A DNA stretch of 23,641 bases from a virus. The DNA lies in IMG/VR virus record IMGVR_UViG_3300042691_000538, positions 1-23,641 of that record, one strand, 5' to 3'. The notes beneath the pieces are model-generated. The model saw only the letters and a list, made by a program, of their open reading frames with translations. It was not told the DNA's origin and did not search any database. The position numbers and the translations under genes are program-made. Positions 13,120 to 21,495 of this stretch are shown in pieces. How positions within the stretch are numbered: position 1 is the stretch's first letter; each line of letters opens with the position of its first letter.

Positions 13120-16100
13120 TGGCAGTAACAGACGCAGACATTCTTGGTTGGCTAAACGCTAATCCCGATGCGGACGACACGCTAATTGCTACCACTATGC
13201 AGGCGGCGGGGGTAACTCCGGAGCGGATGTCGCAAGTAACTAACACGGACTTAGGCAGTATTCAGTCTCGGTACGACGCCGCTTTGGGCATTGCGTCGCT
13301 CCCTGCCGCCGCCCCCGTTACACAAGAAGTTGATTATTCTGCGCAACAGTTTCAGCCAGATGTATATTCTCAATCAACTTATGACAGCCCCAACACTTCT
13401 GTAAACAATACGCAAGTTGCGGATGTATACACATCGGATACATACACACCGGATACATACACACCAGATACGTACACACCGCCGACTGGAATTGCTACCC
13501 TTACAAACAACACGCAAGTTGCGGATACAACTCAAGCTCAAACCCAAACTCAAGCTACTAAAGTAACCGATGCCGACATCCTTGGTTGGTTTAATGCTAA
13601 CCCCGGCGCAGACGACGCCACTATTGCTAGGGTAATGCAGGAAGCTTCTGTGTCGCCAGAACAACTGGCAAGGGCTACTAACACTAACTTAGCTGATGTT
13701 CAGACTAGGTATGACGCGGCTATTGCTAATGACGATACAACGCAAACACAAACACAAACACAGCCAGCAGCGGTTGATCTGTCTAAAGCAGTTGACCTAA
13801 ACAACGGCACGTTCTTAACTAATACTGGCGCGATTGTTAACTCTGAAGGTAGCGTAATTAAAGATACTGGCTCTGCTGCTACGACTACGTTAACCCAACA
13901 AATTCTTTCTCAAAACTTAACAGACAAATGGACGGGTGAAGGTAAGGGCACTGCGCAAGCAAACGCCGCTGATATGGCAAGCATTTTGGCCAGTATTGAT
14001 ATTACCGACATTAAAGATTTTGGTGTTGTTCCTGTTTACACACCAGTCCAAGAAATTGGCAAAACGTATAACGGGCAGTATGTTAGAACTGTTACCGATG
14101 AAGATACTGGTAAAACTACTCAAGTTATTAGTGTACCTTCAGGGCAATATGACTCAGAAGGCAATGAATATTATAAATCAGTAGAAGTTCCAGCAGGGGC
14201 AAAGCTAACAACCTTGTATGGTCAAGACAACGGCAATGGTGAATTGGAAGCAATTGACCCATCAAAACTTAAAACAGTAGACGGCAAACTTGTAGCCGAT
14301 ACAGGGCAAACAACCTACGGCAACAAAAAGACTGGGGAAGCTGTTCCTAGTACTTATGGTGAGCGACAAACAGGAAATGCTTTTGGCGGTACGTTTGATG
14401 GCAGTGGGAACACTGGCTATCGAGTTCAATTCACTCCTGACGGCACGCCAATCTTTTATACAACGTACGCAACTTCTAATGATCTTGCTATCCTTATGCA
14501 AGACCTTGGCCCGATTGGTCAAATTGGTTTGGCGTTGGCTACGGGTGGTCTGTCTATACCCCAACAAATTGCGGCTAATTTAGCTGTAAATGTTTTAAGT
14601 GGTAAAGATATTGGGGATGCAATTAAGGGCGCTGCAATCAGTTTTGCTGGCGCTCAAATCCCCGGCATGGATTTTATGGGGGAGGGAGCTTCATTTATTA
14701 AAGACCTTGGATTGCCAGCGGGTGTTACAGACAGTTTAACTAAAGGCTTTCAGAACGCCGCAGTTTCTGCTGGCACTGCGTTGCTTAGTGGCCAAGATGT
14801 TGGCGAAGCTATGACTAGAGGTTTTGTTACCGGTGGTGTTAACGGTGCTGTTAATTCGCTTTTAGGTAATATTGAAGGGTTTGGCGACCTGACTGACACT
14901 CAGAAAAAGTTGGTTACTAACGCTGTAACAGGCGTAGTTTCCGGCAAACCTTTAGACCAGATTGTTATCAATAGCGCTATTACTGCGGCTAACTCAGCCA
15001 TTGCCGACGCTAAAAGTACAAGTACAAACACAGAAGATACGCTAACTAAAGCTGGGTTAGTAGACGGCAATGCTGCAACAGATGCCGACACTATTACCTC
15101 ACTCCTTGCCAATAAGGATGTTGTTTCGTCTATTGGTAGCGATGCAGTTACAACCCCGGACACATTAAACCTCGGCGGTGCGGATGCGCTTGCAAAAACT
15201 CTTACAGACGCTAGTACGCTTATTGATACTGAGTTTGGTGACCTAAAAGGCGCGCAAGATAAAAACGCCGCAAACGACCAACTGCGGGATACGATTAGAA
15301 CCAGCAGTAGCTTTAATGATGCGTATGCGCTAGCACGTAAAGAACTTGGCGCGAATAAAACATTTGATTGGTTTAACCCCAAGACAGGCAAAGTAGAAAG
15401 CTTTAGCACCGCTACAAAAGAAGAACGCCCAGATTTAAACGTTACCGCCGGTGACAAAGCAATTGCTGCTTTAAACGCATCTAATTTATCTACAGTAACT
15501 GACGCATCCAGTACAGTTGCAGCACAGGGTGATACGGCTGCTAGAACACTTGCTGCTGCGCCAGATCAAAACTCGGCTGAAACTAAACGTCTAACAGCAT
15601 TAAATAATTCTTTAGTATTAGGTAACGCTCCTAACCAATCAACGGCAGAAACCGCAAGACTTGCTGCGCAGAACAAAACTGCCAAGCTGTCGGCTGAAGA
15701 ATCTGACAGTGCAATTACGTCCGTGTTTAAAAACGTAACGGGTACATTATCCGCAGCCGCAGGTGAACAAGCATCCGCACTTGAGGGCGCTCTTAAAGCT
15801 AGTGGAGCTATTGGCAAAAACAGCCTTCTTGCGGGTATGGCAAACGGTTTGACTTCTTACGGAGCAAATAATGTTAGTACCAAAGCTCAAGAGCAAGAAC
15901 AAGGGTTTGTAACTGAGATTGCTAAAGCTGGTAACACTGGAAATTTCTGGTCTGACGCTGGCGCTAAATTAAAAGTCCTACCTTCAGCCATTATTAACAA
16001 CCCAATTGGTTTTGGTTACGCTGTAGTTAAAGAAGGTATCCAAGAAGTTATTCCAATTTTGACTGGCGCTACTGCGGCTAAGTGGGGCGGTAAATTTATA

Positions 16101-17987
16101 GGCTTTGCTGCCGACGCTATTGTTAACGGGGTTGAAGCTGGCGGCGCAGGATACAACGGCACTGTGGCAAAGGCCGAAAAAGCCGGTATGAGTGAAGCAA
16201 ATGCACATGCTGCGGGTCAAAAAGCGTTTGTTGCTTCCGCCACTGTAGCTGCGGTGCTTGGCCCTATTGTTGATGCTCCGTTTATTAAACGGGCCGCGGG
16301 TGACGTAGTTGAAAAAACAACTCTTAGTACAGTAGGTAAATCAGCGGCTAAAGAAATGCCGCTAGAGTATGTAGAAGAAGGCGCAGCCCAAGGCTTTGAA
16401 GACTATTTTGCTACCGGCAAGGTCAACGTAAATAACATTTTGACGGGTGCAACCGCTGGCGCTGCTGTTGCTGGACACACTGTAGCTTCTATTCAGTTGG
16501 GCGAAATGGCGCTGAGTAAGGTAGAACAAGCGGCTTCTTCTGAAATACTTACTTCCGTAGCTGGCGATAAAGCCGGTGAGTTGCAGACTCAAGTTGCAAG
16601 CACTCTTGCAAATACTAAAAACTTGTCAGACGCCGGTACGCAGATTGCAACTACGATGCAAGACGCAGGCATGAACGTTAACCAAGCTCAGTCGGTTGCC
16701 AATACTGTTGTGGCCGAGGCGGTTGTTCATAACCTTACAAAGACTAGCGGCGCAGATACTAAGTTTAGTGTTGATAATTTAAACGCGCCTGTTGGCTTTG
16801 ATACAGACGGCAATGCGGTCACAGTCGGTGATGTGCTTGGTTCTAGCGTAACGGGTAAAGGCCCTGAATTTAAAGTCCAACCAGATGTAGTTATTGGCAC
16901 TGCGGGTGATGGTAAACCCTTAACAATCGGCGATTTGACTGGTTTAAAGGCTAAAGATACCCCTATCACAACCGATGCAAAAGCAACTGCGGCTGCGGCG
17001 GATGCTAAATCAGATGTTGTTGCTGCCCTAGAAACTGCGGGACTGTCTGAGACTAAAGCCGACACACTTGCAGACGTACTTGCTGATACCAAGTCTGATG
17101 TAGATACTAAGGCTGACACAGCTACAGATACCAAGCTAGACACCAAGCTAGATACTAAGGCTGACACAGCTACAGACACCAAGCTAGATACTAAGGCTGA
17201 CACAGCTACAGACACTAAGCTAGACACCAAGCTGGACACTAAGGCTGACACAGCTACAGACACCAAGCTGGACACTAAGGCTGACACAGCTACAGACACC
17301 AAGCTAGATACTAAGGCTGACACAGCTACAGACACTAAGCTGGACACTAAGCTAGACACCAAGCTGGACACTAAGCTAGACACCAAGCTGGACACCAAGC
17401 TGGACACCAAGCTGGACACAGACGTAGACACAGACACAGACACAGACTTAGACACGGACACAGACACAGACACAGATACTAAAATAACTACCGATTTACC
17501 TAATATTGAAGAAGTAGAAAAAGTTATTGACGACTTAGACGATGACGTAATTGACAAGGTTACTACCCTGATAGATGACCCAATTGTTGATAAAATTATC
17601 AATGATCCAACCAAACAGCCGCCGCCTAAGCCGCCTAAGAATCCAAAGGTTCCAAGCAAAATTACGGGTTTAACTTGGCCTCAAGCCACTGCATTGGCAT
17701 CGTCTTTTGGTACGGCTCAGTTGGCCAACGTGTTCTATTACGGCAAAGACTTTGGCTCTAAGAAGCAAAAGGTCAGCAAGTCAGGCAAGTTGGAGCAAGA
17801 AGAGTACAAAGCGCTGAGCGTCACCAAAGCCGGTGCTGAGGGTGAAAAAATCGAGGAAGAAGAGCTTGCTCGAAAAGACAAAACCGACGAAAATGACGTC
17901 GAAGAATTGCTTAAAAAGATTGAAGGGTCAAGTGACAACGCTGCGACCCCCGAAGAAATTGCAGAAATCATAAGGCAAGGAGCCTAA
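13119..17987 (+). CDS. Giant repeat-containing internal/ejection-type virion protein
   Basis: The product has 1622 residues. Two 55-residue helical domains (3-57 and 149-203) flank a spacer with DTYTP repeats. A polar beta region follows, then a hydrophobic helical stretch with IGLALATGGLSIPQQIAANL (about 456-500), a motif FNDAYALARKELGANKTFDW, two 23-residue repeats, and an Ala/Gly-rich domain (about 942-1132) with AAKEMPLEYVEEGAAQGFED that recalls polyvalent phage proteins. Residues 1329-1454 are Asp/Thr/Lys repeats, then a Pro/Lys hinge (QPPPKPPKNPKVPSK) and an acidic helical C-terminus. No peptidase or transglycosylase site is evident. Length, position behind the nozzle and membrane-prone segments suggest a protein carried in the head and injected with DNA; this is inference. 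Confidence 0.75.
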   Translation: MAVTDADILGWLNANPDADDTLIATTMQAAGVTPERMSQVTNTDLGSIQSRYDAALGIASLPAAAPVTQEVDYSAQQFQPDVYSQSTYDSPNTSVNNTQVADVYTSDTYTPDTYTPDTYTPPTGIATLTNNTQVADTTQAQTQTQATKVTDADILGWFNANPGADDATIARVMQEASVSPEQLARATNTNLADVQTRYDAAIANDDTTQTQTQTQPAAVDLSKAVDLNNGTFLTNTGAIVNSEGSVIKDTGSAATTTLTQQILSQNLTDKWTGEGKGTAQANAADMASILASIDITDIKDFGVVPVYTPVQEIGKTYNGQYVRTVTDEDTGKTTQVISVPSGQYDSEGNEYYKSVEVPAGAKLTTLYGQDNGNGELEAIDPSKLKTVDGKLVADTGQTTYGNKKTGEAVPSTYGERQTGNAFGGTFDGSGNTGYRVQFTPDGTPIFYTTYATSNDLAILMQDLGPIGQIGLALATGGLSIPQQIAANLAVNVLSGKDIGDAIKGAAISFAGAQIPGMDFMGEGASFIKDLGLPAGVTDSLTKGFQNAAVSAGTALLSGQDVGEAMTRGFVTGGVNGAVNSLLGNIEGFGDLTDTQKKLVTNAVTGVVSGKPLDQIVINSAITAANSAIADAKSTSTNTEDTLTKAGLVDGNAATDADTITSLLANKDVVSSIGSDAVTTPDTLNLGGADALAKTLTDASTLIDTEFGDLKGAQDKNAANDQLRDTIRTSSSFNDAYALARKELGANKTFDWFNPKTGKVESFSTATKEERPDLNVTAGDKAIAALNASNLSTVTDASSTVAAQGDTAARTLAAAPDQNSAETKRLTALNNSLVLGNAPNQSTAETARLAAQNKTAKLSAEESDSAITSVFKNVTGTLSAAAGEQASALEGALKASGAIGKNSLLAGMANGLTSYGANNVSTKAQEQEQGFVTEIAKAGNTGNFWSDAGAKLKVLPSAIINNPIGFGYAVVKEGIQEVIPILTGATAAKWGGKFIGFAADAIVNGVEAGGAGYNGTVAKAEKAGMSEANAHAAGQKAFVASATVAAVLGPIVDAPFIKRAAGDVVEKTTLSTVGKSAAKEMPLEYVEEGAAQGFEDYFATGKVNVNNILTGATAGAAVAGHTVASIQLGEMALSKVEQAASSEILTSVAGDKAGELQTQVASTLANTKNLSDAGTQIATTMQDAGMNVNQAQSVANTVVAEAVVHNLTKTSGADTKFSVDNLNAPVGFDTDGNAVTVGDVLGSSVTGKGPEFKVQPDVVIGTAGDGKPLTIGDLTGLKAKDTPITTDAKATAAAADAKSDVVAALETAGLSETKADTLADVLADTKSDVDTKADTATDTKLDTKLDTKADTATDTKLDTKADTATDTKLDTKLDTKADTATDTKLDTKADTATDTKLDTKADTATDTKLDTKLDTKLDTKLDTKLDTKLDTKLDTDVDTDTDTDLDTDTDTDTDTKITTDLPNIEEVEKVIDDLDDDVIDKVTTLIDDPIVDKIINDPTKQPPPKPPKNPKVPSKITGLTWPQATALASSFGTAQLANVFYYGKDFGSKKQKVSKSGKLEQEEYKALSVTKAGAEGEKIEEEELARKDKTDENDVEELLKKIEGSSDNAATPEEIAEIIRQGA
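13125..13289 (+). repeat. 55-residue helical domain, copy 1
   Basis: This is the first copy of the domain VTDADILGWLNANPDADDTL...MQAAGVTPERM...QSRYDAALG. It has the same length as copy 2 and shares the core D-x-x-I, M-x-x-x-x-V-(S/T)-P-E and RY-x-AA. The predicted fold is three short helices. Confidence 0.85.
13422..13481 (+). repeat. Four 15-bp tandem repeats coding D-(T/V)-YT-(P/S)
   Basis: Four in-frame 15-bp units encode DVYTS, DTYTP, DTYTP and DTYTP in the linker between the two helical domains. The last three differ by only two third-base changes, so the tract looks recently expanded. Confidence 0.85.
13563..13727 (+). repeat. 55-residue helical domain, copy 2
   Basis: This is the second copy (VTDADILGWFNANPGADDAT...MQEASVSPEQL...QTRYDAAIA), beginning 438 bases after copy 1 and of identical length. 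The protein match is much stronger than the nucleotide match, so the duplication is not very recent. Confidence 0.85.
15558..15695 (+). repeat. Two 23-residue tandem repeats (AP-x-Q-x-x-AET-x-RL)
   Basis: APDQNSAETKRLTALNNSL and APNQSTAETARLAAQNKTA align with a period of 23 residues in the middle of the giant protein. They would form two amphipathic helices. This is a separate repeat family from the domains at the N-terminus. Confidence 0.65.
17103..17480 (+). repeat. Coding minisatellite: DTKADTATDTKL (36 bp) and DTKL (12 bp) units, then D-T runs
   Basis: Six 36-bp units code for DTKADTATDTKL. Units 1 and 3 carry one extra DTKL and unit 6 is followed by six DTKL units, then Asp-Thr dipeptides to 17480. 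Units differ only by synonymous changes (GAT/GAC, ACT/ACC, CTA/CTG). A 68-base stretch at 17154-17221 recurs without a mismatch at 17274-17341, exactly 120 bases later, which shows a higher-order duplication. All units keep the frame. Confidence 0.92.
17977..17982 (+). promoter_or_regulatory. Ribosome binding site for the gene at 17989
   Basis: AAGGAG lies six bases before ATG 17989 and just inside the end of the giant gene, supporting that start for the next protein. Confidence 0.65.
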
Positions 17988-17988
17988 C

Positions 17989-18978
17989 ATGGGTGATGAA
18001 ATTGACTGGAGTGTTGACGACACTAACTTTGATTCCTATTCTACGGATGGTGGAACTATAGGTTACGGTGACGACGTAGGTTACTCTGACACCGGTGAAG
18101 ATGTGCAGTCTTGGCAGAACGTATCTACTACGGGTGACACCACATCCGGTAATATGTTTAATACTTCAGACCTTACAAAGTTGTTTGAAAAATCCCCCGT
18201 ACTTTCTGGCTTGCTCAAGACTCTAGGCGCTGCTGGTATTGGCTCGTTAGCCGACAAATTAATGGGTGTAACAGGTGGCCCCGGCGGTTACAAAGGTAGC
18301 ATCCCTAATTTAGTTGCGTCACGTCAGCAGTACGCAGTGCCTATGACCGGCCCCGCTGGTACGTATAACCCTTCTGATAGCGAGATTCGTGACTACATAA
18401 CCCGTCCCGGCATGAGTGATGCTATGGTTGCTCGCGGCATGAACGAATTTGGTATTAGCCCAGACCGCATTGCAGGTATTACAGGACTCCCAGCAGCAAC
18501 CGTAAACCAGCGCTATCAAGCAGCTTTAGGGCCAAACATGATGGCTCGCCGACCCGGTTCAGGCGGTGTTACATACTTCAGCCCAATGCAGTATTCTAAG
18601 GCTGGCGCGGCTCCCGTTAAAGAAGAAGCTGTTGTTGACCCTGCTCCTGTAGAAGTTGCGGCGGCTGGCGGTCTAATGGGTTACGCAGGTGGCGGCATTG
18701 CCAATCTGGGCGGTTACTCAGATGGCGGTCGGTTACTCAAAGGCCCCGGTGATGGCGTGTCTGATAGCATCCCAGCTATGATTGGCAAAAGACAACCTGC
18801 TCGGTTAGCCGACGGTGAATTTGTAATCCCAGCACGTATTGTTTCTGAACTAGGCAATGGCTCAACAGAGGCTGGTGCGCGTAAACTATACGCAATGATG
18901 GACAGAATTAAGAAGGCCCGTAGAAAGGCCAAAAACATTGCTGCTGATACTAAATCAGACAAGCACTTACCCGCTTAA
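17989..18978 (+). CDS. Internal virion-type protein with third copy of the helical domain and a GEFV/GNGS C-terminal domain
   Basis: The product has 329 residues. The N-terminus is acidic and low-complexity (to about 60). A hydrophobic helix (LSGLLKTLGAAGIGSLADKL) follows. Residues about 129-181 are a diverged copy of the 55-residue domain of the preceding giant protein. Residues 223-250 are a glycine-rich hydrophobic segment (AAAGGLMGYAGGGIANLGGY). The C-terminus has GPGDGVSDSIPAMIG, LADGEFVIPARIVSELGNGS and GARKLYAMMDRIKKARRKAK, a module I recognise from many phage internal or tail proteins of unproven role. Shared domains and position tie it to the giant protein, probably as a partner in the same injected complex. 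Confidence 0.75.
   Translation: MGDEIDWSVDDTNFDSYSTDGGTIGYGDDVGYSDTGEDVQSWQNVSTTGDTTSGNMFNTSDLTKLFEKSPVLSGLLKTLGAAGIGSLADKLMGVTGGPGGYKGSIPNLVASRQQYAVPMTGPAGTYNPSDSEIRDYITRPGMSDAMVARGMNEFGISPDRIAGITGLPAATVNQRYQAALGPNMMARRPGSGGVTYFSPMQYSKAGAAPVKEEAVVDPAPVEVAAAGGLMGYAGGGIANLGGYSDGGRLLKGPGDGVSDSIPAMIGKRQPARLADGEFVIPARIVSELGNGSTEAGARKLYAMMDRIKKARRKAKNIAADTKSDKHLPA
18373..18531 (+). repeat. 55-residue helical domain, diverged third copy
   Basis: SDSEIRDYITRPGMSDAMVA...MNEFGISPDRI...VNQRYQAALG aligns with the two domains at the start of the preceding gene. Conserved positions are the first D and I, the M before the central x-x-x-G-(I/V)-(S/T)-P segment, and RY-x-AALG at the end. The loop is about two residues shorter. 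Confidence 0.7.
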
Positions 18979-18987
18979 GGAACGACT

Positions 18988-19971
18988 ATGGCTACACCTG
19001 CACCTAATAGCACCGCTGCTTCAGCACTGCCCGCCGCTGGCGGCACGTCGGAACAAACCCTATCTAATTACATAGGGCCGTATGTAACTAATATGCTGGG
19101 TAAAGCCCAAGCTATTTCTAACGAGCCGTATCAAGTCTATCAAGGCCCAATGACCGCAGGTACGTCTAACTTGCAAAACAAGGTGTTTCAAGGCTTAGGT
19201 AACCTCTCATTCCCCGGTAATTTGGGTCAAAGCTTTAGTTCTGGTATGGGTGGCCAGCCAGCAGTTATGCCTCAGCAAGGTGGCGGCCCAGTTTCTGCTG
19301 GCCCCGGCGCTATGCCCCCCATGGGTAATATGATATATACCTCAGGCCCACAAAACTCAACCGGCTACCTTTCATTTCCACCAGAGCCTCAAGGTATCGC
19401 TGGACTAACACCGCCACAAACATCTCAACAGCCTAGCAACATTGCACAGTCGTACATGAACCCGTACTTGGAATCTGTACTTGCTCCACAGATGGAAGAG
19501 ATGCGCCGTCAGTCTAAGCTGAACCTACAACCCGGATTAGCCAAGCTTACACAAGCTGGTGGTTTTGGTGGTGGTCGTCAGGCTATTATGGAATCTGAAG
19601 CAGCCCGTAATCTGTTGTCTGAGCAAAACAAAACTGTCGGCCAAGGGTACGCAAGTGCGTACGATAAAGCCATGGGTCAGTTTAATACTGAGCAAGGCCA
19701 ATCTAAAGACTTGGTCAATATGCTGGCTAACGCAGGTGCAGCAGAACGTGGTATCGAGCAAGAAGGCATCACTGCCGACTACAATGAATTCTTGGCGCAG
19801 CGCGACGACCCAATGAAGAAGACTCAGTACTTGCAGTCCATGTTGCAAGGTCTGCCTATCTCTACTGTAACTAATACACCCCTGCCTAAGTCTGGCATCG
19901 GTCAGTTGGTTGAAGCTTTTGGTGGTATGACACAGTTGGAAGATGCGTTGAAGAAACTTAAACTCGGTTAA
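18988..19971 (+). CDS. Internal virion-type protein with YMNPY...GGFGG domain
   Basis: The product has 327 residues. After a low-complexity N-terminus, SNYIGPYVTNMLGKAQAISN and PYQVYQGPMTAG form a short helical start. Residues 70-150 are Gly/Pro/Gln-rich. Residues 155-236 hold the recognisable core: SYMNPYLESVLAPQMEEMRR, LTQAGGFGGGRQAIMESEAA, then YASAYDKAMGQFNTEQ. This core recurs in podovirus proteins between nozzle and ejection genes. The rest is helical. No signal peptide or enzyme motif is present. AAGGA at 18977-18981, overlapping the upstream stop, supports the start. It is likely a structural or ejected protein; the exact role is unknown. Confidence 0.75.
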   Translation: MATPAPNSTAASALPAAGGTSEQTLSNYIGPYVTNMLGKAQAISNEPYQVYQGPMTAGTSNLQNKVFQGLGNLSFPGNLGQSFSSGMGGQPAVMPQQGGGPVSAGPGAMPPMGNMIYTSGPQNSTGYLSFPPEPQGIAGLTPPQTSQQPSNIAQSYMNPYLESVLAPQMEEMRRQSKLNLQPGLAKLTQAGGFGGGRQAIMESEAARNLLSEQNKTVGQGYASAYDKAMGQFNTEQGQSKDLVNMLANAGAAERGIEQEGITADYNEFLAQRDDPMKKTQYLQSMLQGLPISTVTNTPLPKSGIGQLVEAFGGMTQLEDALKKLKLG

Positions 19972-19981
19972 GGGTAGCAGT

Positions 19982-21487
19982 ATGAATTTAATTCAAGTAC
20001 AAGACAGACTTAACAAGCTGCCACCCCTGCCTCAGTCAATCCAGTATTTGACGGCGGCGGCTCAAGGAGGTAACCCACAAGTGCCTCCATTTATGGCGCT
20101 TGCTCGTATTAGCGAAATCAATAAAGAGATGCAGTCGGCGCAGAATCAGTCGCAGCCACCTGCCGAACCTTTAAATCAAAGCCTGCCTAAACAAGCCCTG
20201 CAAAACATGGGTATTGGTGCTTTAGGTCAAGGACAACCCATGCCCCAACAAGGTATGCCTCAAGGTGCTCAACCCGCGCCGCAACAAGCGCCCCAAATGC
20301 CTCCTCAGCAAGCACCGCAACAAGGGGCTCCTCAACAAGTTATGACGGCAGCAGATGGTGGCTTAATGAGTCTCCCCGTCGATGACAGCATGTTTGAGTA
20401 CGGCTCTGGCGGTATTGTTGCTTTCCAAAGTGGTGGGCTTAATAAAACAGAGGAGGCCCCCGCTGAAGAAGTTGCAGTTGCTGAAGAAGCCGCAGTTGAA
20501 GACGAACCCGGTTACGACGCGGAAGCAGAGTTGAAGAAACTCATGCCGCAAATTCAAGCGCTAATGAAACAAGGCGTACGCCCCGTGCGGTCACGAACAG
20601 ACATTGAATCTAAGTTAACCAAAGATTACGGTGTTGAAGGGGGCCCAATTGGTAAAAGTTATTTAGAAGGTCTTGGCTCGTTAAAAGAAGCCAAAACAGC
20701 CGAGCGTGCTTTACAACAAGCAGACATTGAGCAACGCGAAAAGATGGCTGTGGCTAGGGCTTTAGCCGACTGGAGTGAAGGCTCTCGTGGGCAAAAAGGT
20801 CTTGGTGGGCTCAATGCGTTTACTCGCTCCTATACCGGCTCCGCTGAAAAGTTAATGGGTGAAAAAGCTGATTTGCGTGAAGACGCGATCAAGCAAGACT
20901 CGTTAATAAACGAAGCTAAGTACAAGTTGCAAGCCCTGCGTCAAGCGCAAAAAGACGGTGACATTAAAGCGGAACAAAAAGCCGACATTGACTTGGCTAA
21001 AATTGCTAAAGACTTGGGCGTGTCTAAGAATAATCTTATGGCTCGACTGGTTACGGGTAACCTTAACCTCATGGGCAAGTACGAGACTGCTCAAGCTTCA
21101 CGCGATGTTGCCGCTACTAGAGCCGCAAACAAAAACGCTGCTGGTAAAACACCTAGAGAAACGGATCAGCAAAGGGGTGTAAGAGCTATTGCTGCGGGTT
21201 TAAAAGAAAAATTCCCAAACATGTCTGAAGCGGAAATTGAAGCTTTGGCAACTAACCTTTACAGACAGTCGGCTGCCGCACCTGCTGTTTCTGCCCGTGA
21301 AAGAAAAGACATAAACGAAGACTGGCGTAAGCATCAGTTTACCGTCCCTTACCTTGACGCTAAAGATAAAGATGCGTACGAACGTGAGTGGAGAAGAAAG
21401 TGGATGGCGGCTAACCCCGATGCGGCCCCCGCCGCCGCTCCAGCGGCAAAAGCAGGTACGGCAGACAACCCAATAAAAATTAAGTAA
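19982..21487 (+). CDS. Internal virion-type protein, helical with Pro/Gln linker and GGIVAF motif
   Basis: The product has 501 residues. The N-terminus (MNLIQVQDRLNKLPPLPQSI, NPQVPPFMALARISEINKEM) is a recognisable opening of phage internal proteins. A Pro/Gln/Met linker (about 76-122, PQQAPQQGAPQQ) leads to a glycine-rich hydrophobic segment (AADGGLM, 123-129, to GGIVAFQSGG, 143-152) and an acidic Glu-rich stretch. The remainder to about 470 is long charged helices (LREDAIKQDSLINEAKYKLQ), ending DNPIKIK. The mix suggests a protein stored in the capsid and injected. The GGLM/GGI segment is shared with the gene at 17989 and could be membrane-active. Function is inferred only. Confidence 0.75.
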   Translation: MNLIQVQDRLNKLPPLPQSIQYLTAAAQGGNPQVPPFMALARISEINKEMQSAQNQSQPPAEPLNQSLPKQALQNMGIGALGQGQPMPQQGMPQGAQPAPQQAPQMPPQQAPQQGAPQQVMTAADGGLMSLPVDDSMFEYGSGGIVAFQSGGLNKTEEAPAEEVAVAEEAAVEDEPGYDAEAELKKLMPQIQALMKQGVRPVRSRTDIESKLTKDYGVEGGPIGKSYLEGLGSLKEAKTAERALQQADIEQREKMAVARALADWSEGSRGQKGLGGLNAFTRSYTGSAEKLMGEKADLREDAIKQDSLINEAKYKLQALRQAQKDGDIKAEQKADIDLAKIAKDLGVSKNNLMARLVTGNLNLMGKYETAQASRDVAATRAANKNAAGKTPRETDQQRGVRAIAAGLKEKFPNMSEAEIEALATNLYRQSAAAPAVSARERKDINEDWRKHQFTVPYLDAKDKDAYEREWRRKWMAANPDAAPAAAPAAKAGTADNPIKIK

Positions 21488-21495
21488 GGTAGGCA

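Noticed and set aside
14900-15457. Reverse-strand 185-codon frame
   Set aside because: It lies wholly inside the giant gene, with no motif, and Ala/Ser-rich as expected of a complement shadow.
17103-17480. CRISPR-like array
   Set aside because: The repeats are contiguous, in frame and translated, with no unique spacers.
16727-17659. Reverse-strand frame (310 codons) rich in Val-Ser repeats
   Set aside because: It is the complement of the DTKL minisatellite, which has no stops in that frame; the + strand frame continues for 1622 codons.
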